A DNA stretch of 64,000 bases from Rhizobium sp. (GCA_002796995.1 PEKW01000002.1:505990-569989), one strand, 5' to 3'. Positions 8,519 to 20,226 are shown, numbered from the stretch's first letter. Made by a program: numbers and translations. The notes: generated by a model not told the origin, from the sequence alone.

Positions 8519-9808
8519 TTACTCGGCAGCCGGCTTGAACTGATCGGTTTCGGTCGATTCCTTCATCGCCGTGGTCGAGGACTGGCCGCCGGTGATCGCC
8601 ATCGAGACGGCGTCGAAGTAGCCGGTGCCGACTTCGCGCTGGTGCTTGGTGGCGGTGTAGCCGTTGACCTCAGCGGCGAATTCGGCCTGCTGCAGCTCGG
8701 AATAGGCCGCCATCTGGCGATCCTTGTAGCCGCGAGCCAGTTCGAACATGCCGTAGTTCAGCTGGTGGAAGCCGGCGAGCGTGATGAACTGGAACTTGTA
8801 GCCCATGGCGCCGAGTTCCTTCTGGTACTTGGCGATCGTTGCGTCATCGAGGTTCTTCTTCCAGTTGAACGACGGCGAGCAGTTATAGGCCAGCTTCTTG
8901 CCCGGATGGGCCTTGTGCACGGCTTCGGCGAACTTGCGGGCCTGTTCGAGGTCCGGCTTGGAGGTTTCCATCCAGATCATGTCGCAATGCGGGGCATAGG
9001 CGATCGCACGGGCGATGCAGGGCTCGATGCCGTTCTTGACCTGGTAGAAGCCTTCCGCGGTACGGCCGGCGTCATAGTCGACGAAGGGCTGGTCGCGCTC
9101 GTCGATATCAGAGGTCAGAAGCTTGGCGGCTTCGGCATCGGTGCGGGCGATGATGAGCGTCGGCGTACCCATGACGTCGGCGGCGAGGCGCGCGGCGTTC
9201 AGGTTGCGGATATGGGCAGCCGTCGGGATCAGAACCTTGCCGCCGAGATGGCCGCACTTCTTTTCCGAAGCCAGCTGGTCTTCGTAGTGGACGCCGGCAG
9301 CGCCAGCCTCGATGAAGGCCTTCATGATTTCGAAGGCGTTCAGCGGACCGCCGAAACCGGCTTCGGCGTCGGCGACGATCGGGGCGAACCAGGTGTCGAC
9401 CGAGAGGCCCTTGCCTTCCGAGGTTTCGATCTGGTCGGCGCGCTGCAGCGTCTTGTTGATGCGCTTGGCCAGTTCCGGAGCGGCGTTAGCCGGGTAGAGC
9501 GACTGGTCGGGATACATCGACGATGCGGTGTTGGCGTCGGCAGCGACCTGCCAGCCGGAAAGGTAGATGGCCTTCAGGCCGGCGCGGACCATCTGCATGG
9601 CCTGGTTGCCCGACAGCGCGCCGAGCGCGTTGACGAAGGGCTCTTCGTTGATCAGCTTCCACAGGCGGGTCGCGCCCATTTCGGCAAGCGAATACTTGAT
9701 TTCGACCGAGCCGCGCAGGCGCTTGACGTCTGCTGCCGTGTAGGGGCGTTCGATGCCGTCAAAGCGGCCCTTGGGTGCGGACGGAATGAGGTTGTAAAAA
9801 TCAGTCAT
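8519..9808 (-). CDS. aceA: Isocitrate lyase
   Basis: A 429-residue isocitrate lyase, the glyoxylate-shunt enzyme that cleaves isocitrate to succinate and glyoxylate. The catalytic signature [11 protein letters not shown] is at residues 183-193 with C185 as the catalytic cysteine. [23 protein letters not shown] and [13 protein letters not shown] are further family motifs. Length is normal. It is divergent from a RamB-type XRE regulator across a 239-base spacer that carries repeated TGTAAA motifs, suggesting direct control by that regulator during growth on acetate or fatty acids. Confidence 0.97.
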   Translation of the reverse strand: MTDFYNLIPSAPKGRFDGIERPYTAADVKRLRGSVEIKYSLAEMGATRLWKLINEEPFVNALGALSGNQAMQMVRAGLKAIYLSGWQVAADANTASSMYPDQSLYPANAAPELAKRINKTLQRADQIETSEGKGLSVDTWFAPIVADAEAGFGGPLNAFEIMKAFIEAGAAGVHYEDQLASEKKCGHLGGKVLIPTAAHIRNLNAARLAADVMGTPTLIIARTDAEAAKLLTSDIDERDQPFVDYDAGRTAEGFYQVKNGIEPCIARAIAYAPHCDMIWMETSKPDLEQARKFAEAVHKAHPGKKLAYNCSPSFNWKKNLDDATIAKYQKELGAMGYKFQFITLAGFHQLNYGMFELARGYKDRQMAAYSELQQAEFAAEVNGYTATKHQREVGTGYFDAVSMAITGGQSSTTAMKESTETDQFKPAAE

Positions 9809-9885
9809 AGCAAACTCCCTATTGCTCGGTTCTGCGAAGCTGCTGTGCTTGGTTCAACAGAAGTTCCGCTTTCGATGTGACTGGA

Positions 9886-10035
9886 TTTACAGCGCACTGC
9901 ACAAAACGTCCAGATAAATGGAGAAAATGGCGCCTTGAAAGAGGTTAGCATGTCTTGTCTTTGACATTGGCGCAGTGTAAATCTGTAAAGATTGTAAATG
10001 CTCTTCGAAGCCTTGCCGTCGACCAAAGTTGTAAA
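9886..10035. promoter_or_regulatory. Repeated TGTAAA motifs between aceA and its divergent regulator
   Basis: TGTAAA occurs at 9976, 9984, 9993 and 10030 on the plus strand and once inverted (TTTACA at 9886-9891). The first three are spaced 8 and 9 bases apart. The sites at 9886 and 9976 share the longer word TGTAAATC in inverted orientation. Such clustering in a spacer between aceA and a RamB-type regulator is what a binding region for that regulator would look like. Which protein binds is inference. Confidence 0.5.
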
Positions 10036-10047
10036 AGGTGTGTCACA

Positions 10048-11475
10048 ATGGCAGAAAACAAGATCTTTGCCGGCCCGCGTGTCCGCCGTATCCGCAACGG
10101 CCTGGGTCTGACGCAGACGGCCATGGCCGAGGCGCTGGAGATCTCGCCGTCCTATCTCAACCTGATCGAGCGCAATCAGCGCCCGCTGACGGTGCAGCTG
10201 CTGCTCAAGCTCGCCACGGTCTACAAGGTCGATCTCGACGAGCTGCAGGGCGAGGCGGGCGGCACGGCCGGCCAGCTGCGCGAAGTGTTCGGCGATCCGC
10301 TGCTCTCGGGCGAGGTGCCGGGCGACCAGGAGCTGATCGAAGTGGCGGAAGCCGCGCCCAATGCCGCGGCGGGCGTCGTCAAGCTCTATCGCGCCTATCG
10401 CGAGCAGGCGGCAAGGCTCAGCGACCTTGCCGAGCTCCTGGCGCGTGAGGGCCACGAGACCTCCATTTCGGGCACGCGCCTGCCGATCGACGAGGTGCGC
10501 GAGAAGCTGGAGCGTCGGGCCAACTTCCATGCCCGCATCGAGGATGCGGCCGAAGCCTTCCATGCTTCGCTCGGCCTCTCTCCCGGCGAGGATCTGGCGC
10601 CGGCGCTGAAAGCCTGGCTGCGCACCAAGCACGGCATTGTCGTGCGCACGCTGCCGATCCACACCATGCCCAATCTTCGCCGTCGCTACGACCGCCATTC
10701 GATGCGGCTCTTCCTGTCCGAGCGTCTGTCGCCCTTCGATCAGTTGCGCGAGGTGGCGATGGAGGCCGGCCTTCTGGCGTTCGGCGAGGAAATCGCCGCC
10801 GAGCTGGAGGGGCTGGCATTCTCGACCGGCGAGGCCAAGCGGCTCGGGCGTTTCGAGCTGGCGCGTTATGCGGCTCATGCGGTCATCATGCCCTACGGCG
10901 CCTTCCTCTCGGCGGCACAACGCGCGCGCTATGATATCGACATGCTGCGCTCGCGCTTCAACGTCTCCTACGAGCAGGCGGCCAACCGCCTGACCATGCT
11001 GCAGCGGCCGGGCGCTGCGGGCGTGCCGTTCTTCATGCTCGAGGTCGACAATGCCGGGCACCGTTTCCGCAAGGCGGGCGCCCAGGGCTTCCCCCAGGCG
11101 AAGTTCGGCGGCAGCTGTCCCAAGCTCAACATCCACGCCGCCTTCGCCCAGCCGGGCCAGGTGCTGGTCGATGCGGTCGAGATGCCTGATGGCACCGGTT
11201 TCCTCACCGTGTCGCGCACGCTCGACGGTCCGCAGGCCGGTTTCAACGAACGTGTGAGGCGCACGGCGCTGCTCGTCGCCTGCGACATCGCCCACCGCGA
11301 CGAGGTGGTCTACGGCCAGGTGGTGGCGGGCGGCACGTTCGGTCCGGTGGCGGTCGGAACCGCCTGCCGGCTCTGTGAAAGACAGGGCTGTCTTGCCCGT
11401 GCCGAGCCGCCGGTCACCCGCCCGCTCGGCCTCGACGAGATGGTCACGGGGCTTTCCGCCTTCGACTTTCAATAG
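10048..11475 (+). CDS. XRE-family short-chain fatty-acyl regulator, RamB/ScfR type
   Basis: A 475-residue regulator. The start ATG at 10048 (MAENKIFAGPRVRRIR) is chosen over an upstream in-frame codon because the helix-turn-helix begins there. Residues about 10-65 are an XRE helix-turn-helix (LTQTAMAEALEISPSYLNLI). The middle resembles the M78/ImmA-like region and the C-terminus the DUF2083 domain, with cysteines in CRLCERQGCLARAEPP and in GGSCPKLNIHAAF. RamB and ScfR proteins control glyoxylate-cycle and propionate/acetate genes. Divergence from aceA fits that role. Confidence 0.88.
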   Translation: MAENKIFAGPRVRRIRNGLGLTQTAMAEALEISPSYLNLIERNQRPLTVQLLLKLATVYKVDLDELQGEAGGTAGQLREVFGDPLLSGEVPGDQELIEVAEAAPNAAAGVVKLYRAYREQAARLSDLAELLAREGHETSISGTRLPIDEVREKLERRANFHARIEDAAEAFHASLGLSPGEDLAPALKAWLRTKHGIVVRTLPIHTMPNLRRRYDRHSMRLFLSERLSPFDQLREVAMEAGLLAFGEEIAAELEGLAFSTGEAKRLGRFELARYAAHAVIMPYGAFLSAAQRARYDIDMLRSRFNVSYEQAANRLTMLQRPGAAGVPFFMLEVDNAGHRFRKAGAQGFPQAKFGGSCPKLNIHAAFAQPGQVLVDAVEMPDGTGFLTVSRTLDGPQAGFNERVRRTALLVACDIAHRDEVVYGQVVAGGTFGPVAVGTACRLCERQGCLARAEPPVTRPLGLDEMVTGLSAFDFQ

Positions 11476-11601
11476 GACATGGTGCCGTTTGCGACTGCGA
11501 AGATTACCCCTTGTGGCTCGTCCATTTCCTTTCTAGTCTGTTAAAAAAATGAGGGAATGGCTGAACGGGCGACGAGCTCGAAGGCTGGAACAGGAGAGAA
11601 A

Positions 11602-12702
11602 ATGAAGACCGATCTTATCCGTTTCTTGGCGTCCGCCGCGATGGTCACGCTGGCAATGGCCTCGGCCGCCAAGGCAGAGGGCGTGGTGCACGTCTATAAC
11701 TGGTCCGACTATATCGACGAATCCGTGCTCGAGGACTTCACCAAGGAAACCGGCATCAAGGTCGTCTACGACGTCTTCGATTCCAACGAAATCCTGGAGA
11801 CCAAGCTTCTCGCCGGCGGCTCCGGCTATGACGTCGTCGTGCCGACCGGTCCCTTCCTTGCCCGCCAGATCCAGGCCGGCGTGTTCCAGAAGCTCGACAA
11901 GTCCAAGCTGCCGAACCTCTCCAACATGTGGCCCGACATCATGGAGCGCCTGGCCAAGTACGACCCGGGCAACGAATATGCCGTCAACTACATGTGGGGC
12001 ACGACCGGCATCGGCTACAACGTCGCCAAGGTGAAGGCGGCGCTCGGCGACGACTTCAAGGTCGACAGCTGGGATGCGATCTTCAAGCCGGAGAACGCCG
12101 AAAAGCTGAAATCCTGCGGCATCAACATCCTCGACGCTTCCGACGAGACCTTCGCCATCTCGATGAACTACATCGGCAAGGATCCGGACAGCAAGGATAG
12201 CGCCGATCTCGAAGCCGGCGGCGACGTCTACATGAAGATCCGCCCGTCGGTGAAGACCTTCAATTCCTCGTCCTATATCGACGATCTCGCCAATGGCGAC
12301 ATCTGCGTGACGATCGGCTGGTCGGGCGACATCCTGCAGGCCAAGGCGCGTGCCGAGGAAGCCAAGAACGGCGTCGAGATCAACTACGTGATCCCGAAGG
12401 AAGGCACCTATATGTGGTTCGACAACCTGGCCATCCCCGCGGATGCCAAGAACGTCGCCGAAGCCCATGCCTTCATCAACTACATGATGAAGCCGGAGGT
12501 CATCGCCAAGGCCTCCAACTACGTGCAGTACGCCAACGGCAACCTCGCCTCGCAGGCGATGCTCGACGAGGAAGTCTTCAAGAACCCGTCCGTCTATCCG
12601 GATGCCGAGACGGTCAAGAAGCTCTTCACCATCTCGCCCTACGGACCGAAGGAACAGCGCGTGTTGAACCGCGTGTGGACCCAGATCAAAACCGGCAACT
12701 GA
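11602..12702 (+). CDS. potF: Polyamine ABC transporter, periplasmic binding protein (PotF type)
   Basis: A 366-residue periplasmic solute-binding protein. ATG 11602 has AGGAGAG seven to eight bases upstream. Residues 1-25 form a signal peptide ending ASAAKA. The mature protein starts with VVHVYNWSDYIDESVLEDF, the hallmark of PotD/PotF proteins, and has GTTGIGYNVAKV further on. It binds putrescine or a related polyamine and delivers it to the PotGHI complex encoded next. A hairpin follows the stop, so the binding protein may be made in excess of the membrane parts. Confidence 0.92.
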   Translation: MKTDLIRFLASAAMVTLAMASAAKAEGVVHVYNWSDYIDESVLEDFTKETGIKVVYDVFDSNEILETKLLAGGSGYDVVVPTGPFLARQIQAGVFQKLDKSKLPNLSNMWPDIMERLAKYDPGNEYAVNYMWGTTGIGYNVAKVKAALGDDFKVDSWDAIFKPENAEKLKSCGINILDASDETFAISMNYIGKDPDSKDSADLEAGGDVYMKIRPSVKTFNSSSYIDDLANGDICVTIGWSGDILQAKARAEEAKNGVEINYVIPKEGTYMWFDNLAIPADAKNVAEAHAFINYMMKPEVIAKASNYVQYANGNLASQAMLDEEVFKNPSVYPDAETVKKLFTISPYGPKEQRVLNRVWTQIKTGN

Positions 12703-12718
12703 CCGGTTGAGTTGAAGC

Positions 12719-12743
12719 GGGCGCCATTGGCGCCCGTTTCTTT
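12719..12743 (+). terminator. Hairpin between potF and potG, partial terminator or RNA stabiliser
   Basis: A 7-bp perfect stem (12719-12725 with 12729-12735, GGGCGCC/GGCGCCC) with a 3-base loop ATT, followed by GTTTCTTT. The tail is interrupted, so readthrough into potG is expected. This arrangement behind a binding-protein gene usually raises its transcript level above the downstream genes. Confidence 0.55.
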
Positions 12744-12776
12744 GAGCTGCATTTCAATAGACATTTGGATCGGGCG

Positions 12777-13937
12777 ATGGCGAAATCTCTGGGACCGGTA
12801 AAACGCAAATTTTCTCCTTGGACCGATCCGGCATCGGTTCCCTTCATCCGGTTCGAGAACGTGACGAAGCGCTTCGGCGACTTCACCGCCGTCAAGGATC
12901 TCACCCTCGACATCTACGAGCGGGAATTCTTCTCGCTGCTCGGACCGTCCGGATGCGGCAAGACCACGCTGATGCGCATGCTGGCCGGTTTCGAGGAGCC
13001 GACCGAGGGCCGCATCCTTCTGCAGGGCAAGGACATTTCCGGCGTGCCGCCCTATCGCCGGCCGACCAACATGATGTTCCAGTCCTATGCGCTCTTCCCG
13101 CACATGACGGTGGCAAAGAACATCGCCTTCGGCCTGGAACAGGACAACATGCCGAAGGCCGAGATCGAGGCGCGCGTCGCCGAGATGCTGAAGCTGGTCA
13201 AGCTCGAGGAATTCGCCAAGCGCAAGCCCAACCAGCTGTCCGGCGGCCAGCGCCAGCGCGTGGCGCTCGCCCGTTCGCTGGCCAAGCGGCCGAAGGTTCT
13301 CCTGCTCGACGAACCGCTCGGCGCGCTCGACCGCAAGCTGCGCGAGGAAACCCAGTTCGAGCTGATGGACATCCAGCAGACGCTCGGCACCACCTTCCTG
13401 ATCGTCACCCATGACCAGGAAGAGGCAATGACGGTCTCCGACCGCATCGCCGTCATGGACAAGGGCGTGATCATGCAGGTGGCGACGCCGGCGGAAATCT
13501 ACGAGGCGCCGAACAGCCGCTACGTCGCCGACTTCATCGGCGACATCAACATCGTCGAGGGCAAGCTCGAATCGGTCAGGAAGGTCGCCGAAGGCGATCT
13601 GGCGACCGTGATCTGCGACAGCGGCTTCAAGGTGGTCGTCGACCAGCCCTCGTGCAATGCCGATCCCGGTTCGGCGGTGGCCTTCGCCATCCGTCCGGAG
13701 AAGGTGCGGATCTCGGCAGACGCGCCGGTCGACAGCTCGGTCAATGCGCTGAGCGGCACGGTCTGGGACATCGGCTATCTCGGCGACTTCTCGGTCTTCA
13801 TCGTCAAGCTCGCCGACGGCTCGACCTTCCGCGCCGCCCAGGCCAATACCCATCGCCTGGTCGATCGTCCGATCACCGTGGACGACAAGGTCTGGCTCAC
13901 CTGGCCGGTCGATGCCGGCCTCGTTCTGACCCGCTGA
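12777..13937 (+). CDS. potG: Polyamine ABC transporter, ATP-binding subunit (PotG type)
   Basis: A cytosolic ABC ATPase of 386 residues from the ATG at 12777; a TTG at 12765 in the same frame is an alternative start. Walker A GPSGCGKT is at residues 56-63, the signature LSGGQRQR and Walker B VLLLDEPLGALD follow in order, then the H-loop THDQEEA. The C-terminal third is the TOBE domain found in PotA/PotG proteins. It powers polyamine import with PotH and PotI. Confidence 0.93.
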   Translation: MAKSLGPVKRKFSPWTDPASVPFIRFENVTKRFGDFTAVKDLTLDIYEREFFSLLGPSGCGKTTLMRMLAGFEEPTEGRILLQGKDISGVPPYRRPTNMMFQSYALFPHMTVAKNIAFGLEQDNMPKAEIEARVAEMLKLVKLEEFAKRKPNQLSGGQRQRVALARSLAKRPKVLLLDEPLGALDRKLREETQFELMDIQQTLGTTFLIVTHDQEEAMTVSDRIAVMDKGVIMQVATPAEIYEAPNSRYVADFIGDINIVEGKLESVRKVAEGDLATVICDSGFKVVVDQPSCNADPGSAVAFAIRPEKVRISADAPVDSSVNALSGTVWDIGYLGDFSVFIVKLADGSTFRAAQANTHRLVDRPITVDDKVWLTWPVDAGLVLTR

Positions 13938-13948
13938 GGAACGAGACG

Positions 13949-14860
13949 ATGAGCGATACCACGCTAGCCGCAACACCGACATCGTCCCCGGCCCGCTGGC
14001 TGGTGGTGCTCATACCCTATCTGTGGATGGTGCTGTTCTTCATGGCGCCGTTCTTCATCATCGTGAAGATCTCGCTGTCGGACACGGCGATCGCCATGCC
14101 GCCCTATGTGCCCGTCTTCGGCGGGCTGTCGGCGATCGGCGATTTCTTCTCGCAGCTCGACTTCGAGAACTATGTCTTCCTCACCGAAGACTCGCTCTAC
14201 ATGAACGCCTACCTGTCGTCGCTGAGAATCGCGGTGATCTCCACCTTCCTGCTGCTGCTGATCGGCTATCCGATCGCGCTGGCCATGGCGCGCGCGCCGC
14301 TGACCGTGCGCCCCACGCTGCTGATGCTGGTGATCCTGCCGTTCTGGACCTCATTCCTGATCCGCGTCTATGCCTGGATCGGCATCCTGAAGCCGGAAGG
14401 CCTGCTGACGCTGCTGCTGCAGACGATCGGCCTCTACGGCCCCGACGAGCAGGTGCAGATCTTCCGCACCGACACCGCCGTCTTCATCGGCATCGTCTAC
14501 TCCTATCTGCCCTTCATGGTGCTGCCGCTCTATTCGGCGCTGGAGAAGCTCGACGGCACGCTGCTCGAAGCGGCGAGCGATCTCGGCTGCCCGCCGTGGA
14601 AGGCCTTCTGGCGGATCACCTTCCCGCTGTCGATCCCCGGCGTCATCGCCGGTTCGATGATCTGCTTCATTCCGATCACCGGCGAATTCGTCATCCCCGA
14701 CCTGCTCGGCGGCGCCGAGACGCTGATGATCGGCAAGACGCTGTGGACCGAGTTCTTCGGCAACCGCGACTGGCCGCTCGCCTCGGCGGTGGCCGTGCTG
14801 CTGCTGCTGCTCCTGGTCGTACCGATCGCGATCTTCCAGAACCAGCAAGAAAAAGTCTGA
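13949..14860 (+). CDS. potH: Polyamine ABC transporter, permease (PotH type)
   Basis: A 303-residue inner-membrane permease. ATG 13949 (MSDTTLAATPTSSPARW) is preceded by GAGGAACGAGACG and lies 11 bases after the potG stop. It has about six transmembrane helices, with the first at residues 18-40. The EAA coupling loop is visible as EAASDLGCPPWKAFWRITFPLS. It pairs with PotI to form the channel. Unremarkable for the family. Confidence 0.92.
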   Translation: MSDTTLAATPTSSPARWLVVLIPYLWMVLFFMAPFFIIVKISLSDTAIAMPPYVPVFGGLSAIGDFFSQLDFENYVFLTEDSLYMNAYLSSLRIAVISTFLLLLIGYPIALAMARAPLTVRPTLLMLVILPFWTSFLIRVYAWIGILKPEGLLTLLLQTIGLYGPDEQVQIFRTDTAVFIGIVYSYLPFMVLPLYSALEKLDGTLLEAASDLGCPPWKAFWRITFPLSIPGVIAGSMICFIPITGEFVIPDLLGGAETLMIGKTLWTEFFGNRDWPLASAVAVLLLLLLVVPIAIFQNQQEKV

Positions 14861-14872
14861 GGGAGAGCGCCG

Positions 14873-15688
14873 ATGAAACCCGGAAAATTCGACGCGACCG
14901 TCCTCACGCTCGGCTTCGCCTTCCTCTACATCCCGATCATCATCCTGGTGATCTACTCGTTCAACGATTCCAAGCTGGTCACGGTCTGGGGCGGCTTTTC
15001 GCTGAAATGGTACGGCCAGATGTGGTCGAACGAGGGCCTGATGAGCGCCGCCTGGGTGACGGCACGCGTCGGCCTGCTCAGCGCCACCTTCGGCACCGTG
15101 CTCGGCACGCTCGCCGCCCTGGCGCTGGTGCGCTATGGCCGCTTCCCCGGACGCCTGCTGTTCTCCGGCATGGTCTACGCACCGCTCGTCATGCCCGAGG
15201 TCATCACCGGCCTGTCGCTGCTGCTGCTCTTCGTCGCGCTCGGCATCGACCGTAGCCTGATGACGGTCACCATCGCCCATACCACCTTCACCATGTGCTA
15301 CGTGGCGATCGTCGTGCAGTCGCGGCTGCTCACCTTCGACACCAGCCTCGAGGAGGCGGCGCTCGATCTCGGCTGCCCGCCGGTCAAGACCTTCTTCAAG
15401 ATCACCCTGCCGCTGATCCTGCCCGCGGTCGTCTCCGGCTGGATGCTGGCCTTCACCCTGTCGCTCGACGACCTGGTGATCGCCTCCTTCACCACCGGTC
15501 CGGGGGCGACGACCCTGCCGATCAAGATCTACAGCCAGGTGCGGCTGGGCGTGACGCCGGAGATCAACGCGGTGTGCTCCATCCTGATCGGTCTCGTCAC
15601 GGTCGGCGTCATCTTCGCCTCGATCACCACCAAGCGGCGCGAACTGCAGCGCCAGCGTGACGAGCACGTGGCGGCCCAGGCTCCTTAA
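14873..15688 (+). CDS. potI: Polyamine ABC transporter, permease (PotI type)
   Basis: A 271-residue inner-membrane permease, 12 bases after potH, with GGGAGAGCGCC before the ATG. About six helices; the first covers residues 9-30 (LTLGFAFLYIPIIILVIYSF). The EAA loop reads EEAALDLGCPPVKTFFKITLP, closely matching that of PotH. It completes the potFGHI transporter. The C-terminal tail is basic. The operon probably ends here because the next gene is on the other strand. Confidence 0.92.
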   Translation: MKPGKFDATVLTLGFAFLYIPIIILVIYSFNDSKLVTVWGGFSLKWYGQMWSNEGLMSAAWVTARVGLLSATFGTVLGTLAALALVRYGRFPGRLLFSGMVYAPLVMPEVITGLSLLLLFVALGIDRSLMTVTIAHTTFTMCYVAIVVQSRLLTFDTSLEEAALDLGCPPVKTFFKITLPLILPAVVSGWMLAFTLSLDDLVIASFTTGPGATTLPIKIYSQVRLGVTPEINAVCSILIGLVTVGVIFASITTKRRELQRQRDEHVAAQAP

Positions 15689-15703
15689 GGGGATATTCCA
15701 CGG

Positions 15704-15949
15704 TCAGCCGTCGTGCGGCGGCAACAGGATATAGGTGACGAGCCAGACCGGCAGCACGATGATCGCGCCGAGCAGGATGCGCGGGCTTGCCCAGGCGCCG
15801 GCACTCTGCAGGCCGGTCCAGATTTGTTCCGGCGTCAGGCCGAGGAACAGCAGGATATTGTCCACGGTGATGCCGAGCAGGCTGAGCAGGCTGCCGGCGA
15901 GCAGCGAGGCCAGGACGATCTTGATGAGACCCGTCAGAAATCGATGCAC
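15704..15949 (-). CDS. Small two-helix membrane protein, DUF6460-like
   Basis: An 81-residue protein with two hydrophobic segments, roughly residues 6-32 and 56-76, joined by LTPEQIWTGLQSAGAWASPR. The C-terminus ends LPPHDG. This layout resembles a small rhizobial membrane family annotated DUF6460; I am not certain of the number. It is convergent with potI (stop 15 bases away) and no function is apparent. Confidence 0.65.
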   Translation of the reverse strand: MHRFLTGLIKIVLASLLAGSLLSLLGITVDNILLFLGLTPEQIWTGLQSAGAWASPRILLGAIIVLPVWLVTYILLPPHDG

Positions 15950-16011
15950 CGTACGCCCCCCAGCTTGGGCCGGACGATCGAATGATCCTCCTCCCCACGG
16001 TTGATTCGCGC

Positions 16012-17898
16012 TTATTTTAGGGGATTTGCGGACGGGAGATAGATGGGCGAAAGCACCGGATCGGGCCAGGCTCCGCCGATGAAGAAACGCAGCCGCGGAA
16101 AGGCCGCTTCATTGGCCGGATCGGTGGCGGAGAGTTCTCCCGAAAGCGCCAATGCATTGTCGGCATAGGGCACGATGCCGGTGACCGTCAGTGTCTCGTC
16201 CGGGCCGGTCAGGCGGGCCTCGAGCACTTCGGCGGTGCCGTCGGCGAAGCGGGCGCTATAGTAGAGCCGGTCATAGGGCATGGAGCCTTCGCCGCCGGCG
16301 CTCAGCTGGAAATAGGCGCTGGTGGCGGCCAGCTTGCGGATCGCCGGGGCGTTGATGCCGGTCAGCACGCCGCCCGGCGAGCTGAACCTGAAAGTGCCCG
16401 ACATGTCGGAGAGGCCGGTTTCCCAGGCGGGTTGCGCGGTATTCAGGATGAGGTCGACGGAGCCCTTGCCGCGCGCCACCGGCCCGGTGATCTGCAGGTG
16501 ATCGGCGACGGCGGCAAAGTCTGCATCGCGGATCGAAAGCGTGAGGTCCCCGCCGCGGGCAAAGCCGCTGCCGGCGCCGATGAAGCTTGCCGTCAGGTCG
16601 CCGCCTTCGAAGGCCGCGTCGGCGATGTCGAATTGCGCGGCCTTGCCGGTCGCCATGATGCTGGCGGCGACGTCGCCCAGTTCGAACGGCGGCAGGTCGG
16701 CGCGCGCCGCAGACAGCGTCAGGTCGAAATCCAGCCATTGCAGCAGGCGGGGCGGACGCTCTGCCACCTCACCCTCCTCGCCCGCCGAGGGAAGGTCGAG
16801 CGAGAAGGCGGAGAGCAGCCGCGTGATGTTCAGCCGGTCGAAGGCCAGCGTGCCGCTGACGCGCGGCTTGCCGTCCGCCGGGCGCGACAGCGACAGGATG
16901 CCGGTGCCATGGGTGTCGTTGACGTCGAACTCCAGGTCGTCGAGCCGCAGCTCCTCTCCCACCCGTTCGAGATCGGCGCTCAGCTGCGCCTGCTTCAGAT
17001 TGTCGAGGCCGGCAAGGCGAATGCCGCTCCATGCCTTGAGCGCAGCGATGTCCTTGGCGCCGAAGGCGAGCGCGCCGGAGCGCAGAAGCCCGTCGGTCAG
17101 GTTGGCGACGCCGTCGAAGCGCGCGGTGAAGGCGGCGGCATCGAGATTGGCGCTGACGGTGGCGTCCTTGCCGCCGAACAGCAGCAGCGGCTGCGGCGAG
17201 GAGAAGTCCAGCTTGACGGCGAGCCCGCCGGCATCGACGAGCGCGGTGGCCTTCAGCGCCTGCGAGAGTTTTGGCCAGGCGATCTCGGCCGCTATGCCGC
17301 TGGCGACGAGCGTGCGGCCGGAGGCCTGGTCGGCGAGTTCGAGCGAGCCGTCCTCGATCGTGACCGCACCGACGGCCGCGTCCAATTCCGGTTCGAGCGC
17401 CTGCGCGGCGCCGTCGCGCGGGGCGACCTTGCGTACCGCGGCACTCAGCAGGCCCTCGCTTGCCCAGTCGAGCCGGCCGTTCAGGTCCCGGTCGACATGG
17501 AAGCGCGGGCGCAGCAGGTGGAAGGTGTCGAATTGCGGCCGGCCGCGCATGGCCGAATAGAGGCCGAAGGTGGCCGACAGCTTCTCGATCCGCCCGAGCA
17601 CCTTCGGCCCGTCGGCGCCGGGTTTGCTGATGGTCACGCCGTTGAGCGTCACGCGGGGTTTTGGCCAGAAGGCAATCTCCGGCGCACCGGCCATCGTCAC
17701 GTCATGGCCGGTCCATTCGGCAACCGCGTGTTCCATGGCGGAGCGGACGAGGGTCGAGGAAATCAGATAGGGAGCGGCGGTGCGCGAGATGACGAAGACG
17801 GCCGAGAAAACGGCAAGCGCGACGAGCGCGCCGTGCAGGATGCGCCGCGCGGCCGGTTGCCGCTGGCACTGCTCGCCTAGTCTGCGCTTGTCGGGCAT
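16012..17898 (-). CDS. AsmA-family envelope protein
   Basis: A 628-residue protein of AsmA type. I chose the ATG at 17898 (MPDKRRLGEQCQRQPAARR), since the frame extends upstream only into the promoter of the divergent acetoacetyl-CoA synthetase. A membrane anchor covers about residues 20-42 (ILHGALVALAVFSAVFVISR). The start of the periplasmic part (TGHDVTMAGAPEIAFWPKPRVTLNG) is the AsmA N-terminal domain, and the C-terminal third (AAVADHLQITGPVARGKGSVDL) fits the AsmA_2 region. AsmA proteins span the periplasm and are thought to move phospholipid to the outer membrane. Confidence 0.85.
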   Translation of the reverse strand: MPDKRRLGEQCQRQPAARRILHGALVALAVFSAVFVISRTAAPYLISSTLVRSAMEHAVAEWTGHDVTMAGAPEIAFWPKPRVTLNGVTISKPGADGPKVLGRIEKLSATFGLYSAMRGRPQFDTFHLLRPRFHVDRDLNGRLDWASEGLLSAAVRKVAPRDGAAQALEPELDAAVGAVTIEDGSLELADQASGRTLVASGIAAEIAWPKLSQALKATALVDAGGLAVKLDFSSPQPLLLFGGKDATVSANLDAAAFTARFDGVANLTDGLLRSGALAFGAKDIAALKAWSGIRLAGLDNLKQAQLSADLERVGEELRLDDLEFDVNDTHGTGILSLSRPADGKPRVSGTLAFDRLNITRLLSAFSLDLPSAGEEGEVAERPPRLLQWLDFDLTLSAARADLPPFELGDVAASIMATGKAAQFDIADAAFEGGDLTASFIGAGSGFARGGDLTLSIRDADFAAVADHLQITGPVARGKGSVDLILNTAQPAWETGLSDMSGTFRFSSPGGVLTGINAPAIRKLAATSAYFQLSAGGEGSMPYDRLYYSARFADGTAEVLEARLTGPDETLTVTGIVPYADNALALSGELSATDPANEAAFPRLRFFIGGAWPDPVLSPIYLPSANPLK

Positions 17899-18053
17899 GA
17901 AAAACCCCGGGCTCCATCGGCCGGGCGGCTGCCCGGTTTCTTTGTTCCAGCCGGATATAGGAATTGGCGGCGCCATGCAAATCCGGCACCCCTTCCGGCA
18001 CTTTATATTGCGTCGCAAACTGCTATACAGACGTGACTTTCGAGGAGGAACGA

Positions 18054-20006
<1,953 letters not shown>

Positions 20007-20138
20007 GAAACAAGGGGTTTTGCTGCCGAAGGCGAAGGCGTCGGCTTAAAAATGCGCCAGTTGGGGTGATATCCGTCACCGACGGTAACGACTTGTTAAG
20101 GCGCATTTGGCATACCTTGACCAACTTGGAGGCCCACC

Positions 20139-20195
20139 ATGAACGTGCGGCTTGGAACCTTTGGTTCACGATACATGATGTTGATCGACGCCTAG
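20139..20195 (+). CDS. Possible 18-residue peptide in a short transcript
   Basis: ATG 20139 preceded by TTGGAGGCCCACC (ideal ribosome-site spacing) opens an 18-codon frame, MNVRLGTFGSRYMMLIDA, ending TAG at 20193-20195. A perfect rho-independent terminator lies 31 bases further on. A 15-bp near-palindrome at 20075-20089 (GTCACCGACGGTAAC) lies upstream. The layout suggests a small translated RNA or leader peptide. I do not recognise the peptide, and the frame is short enough to arise by chance. Confidence 0.4.
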   Translation: MNVRLGTFGSRYMMLIDA

Positions 20196-20226
20196 CTCCA
20201 GTTGAGTTGAACAGCATGAAATTTCA

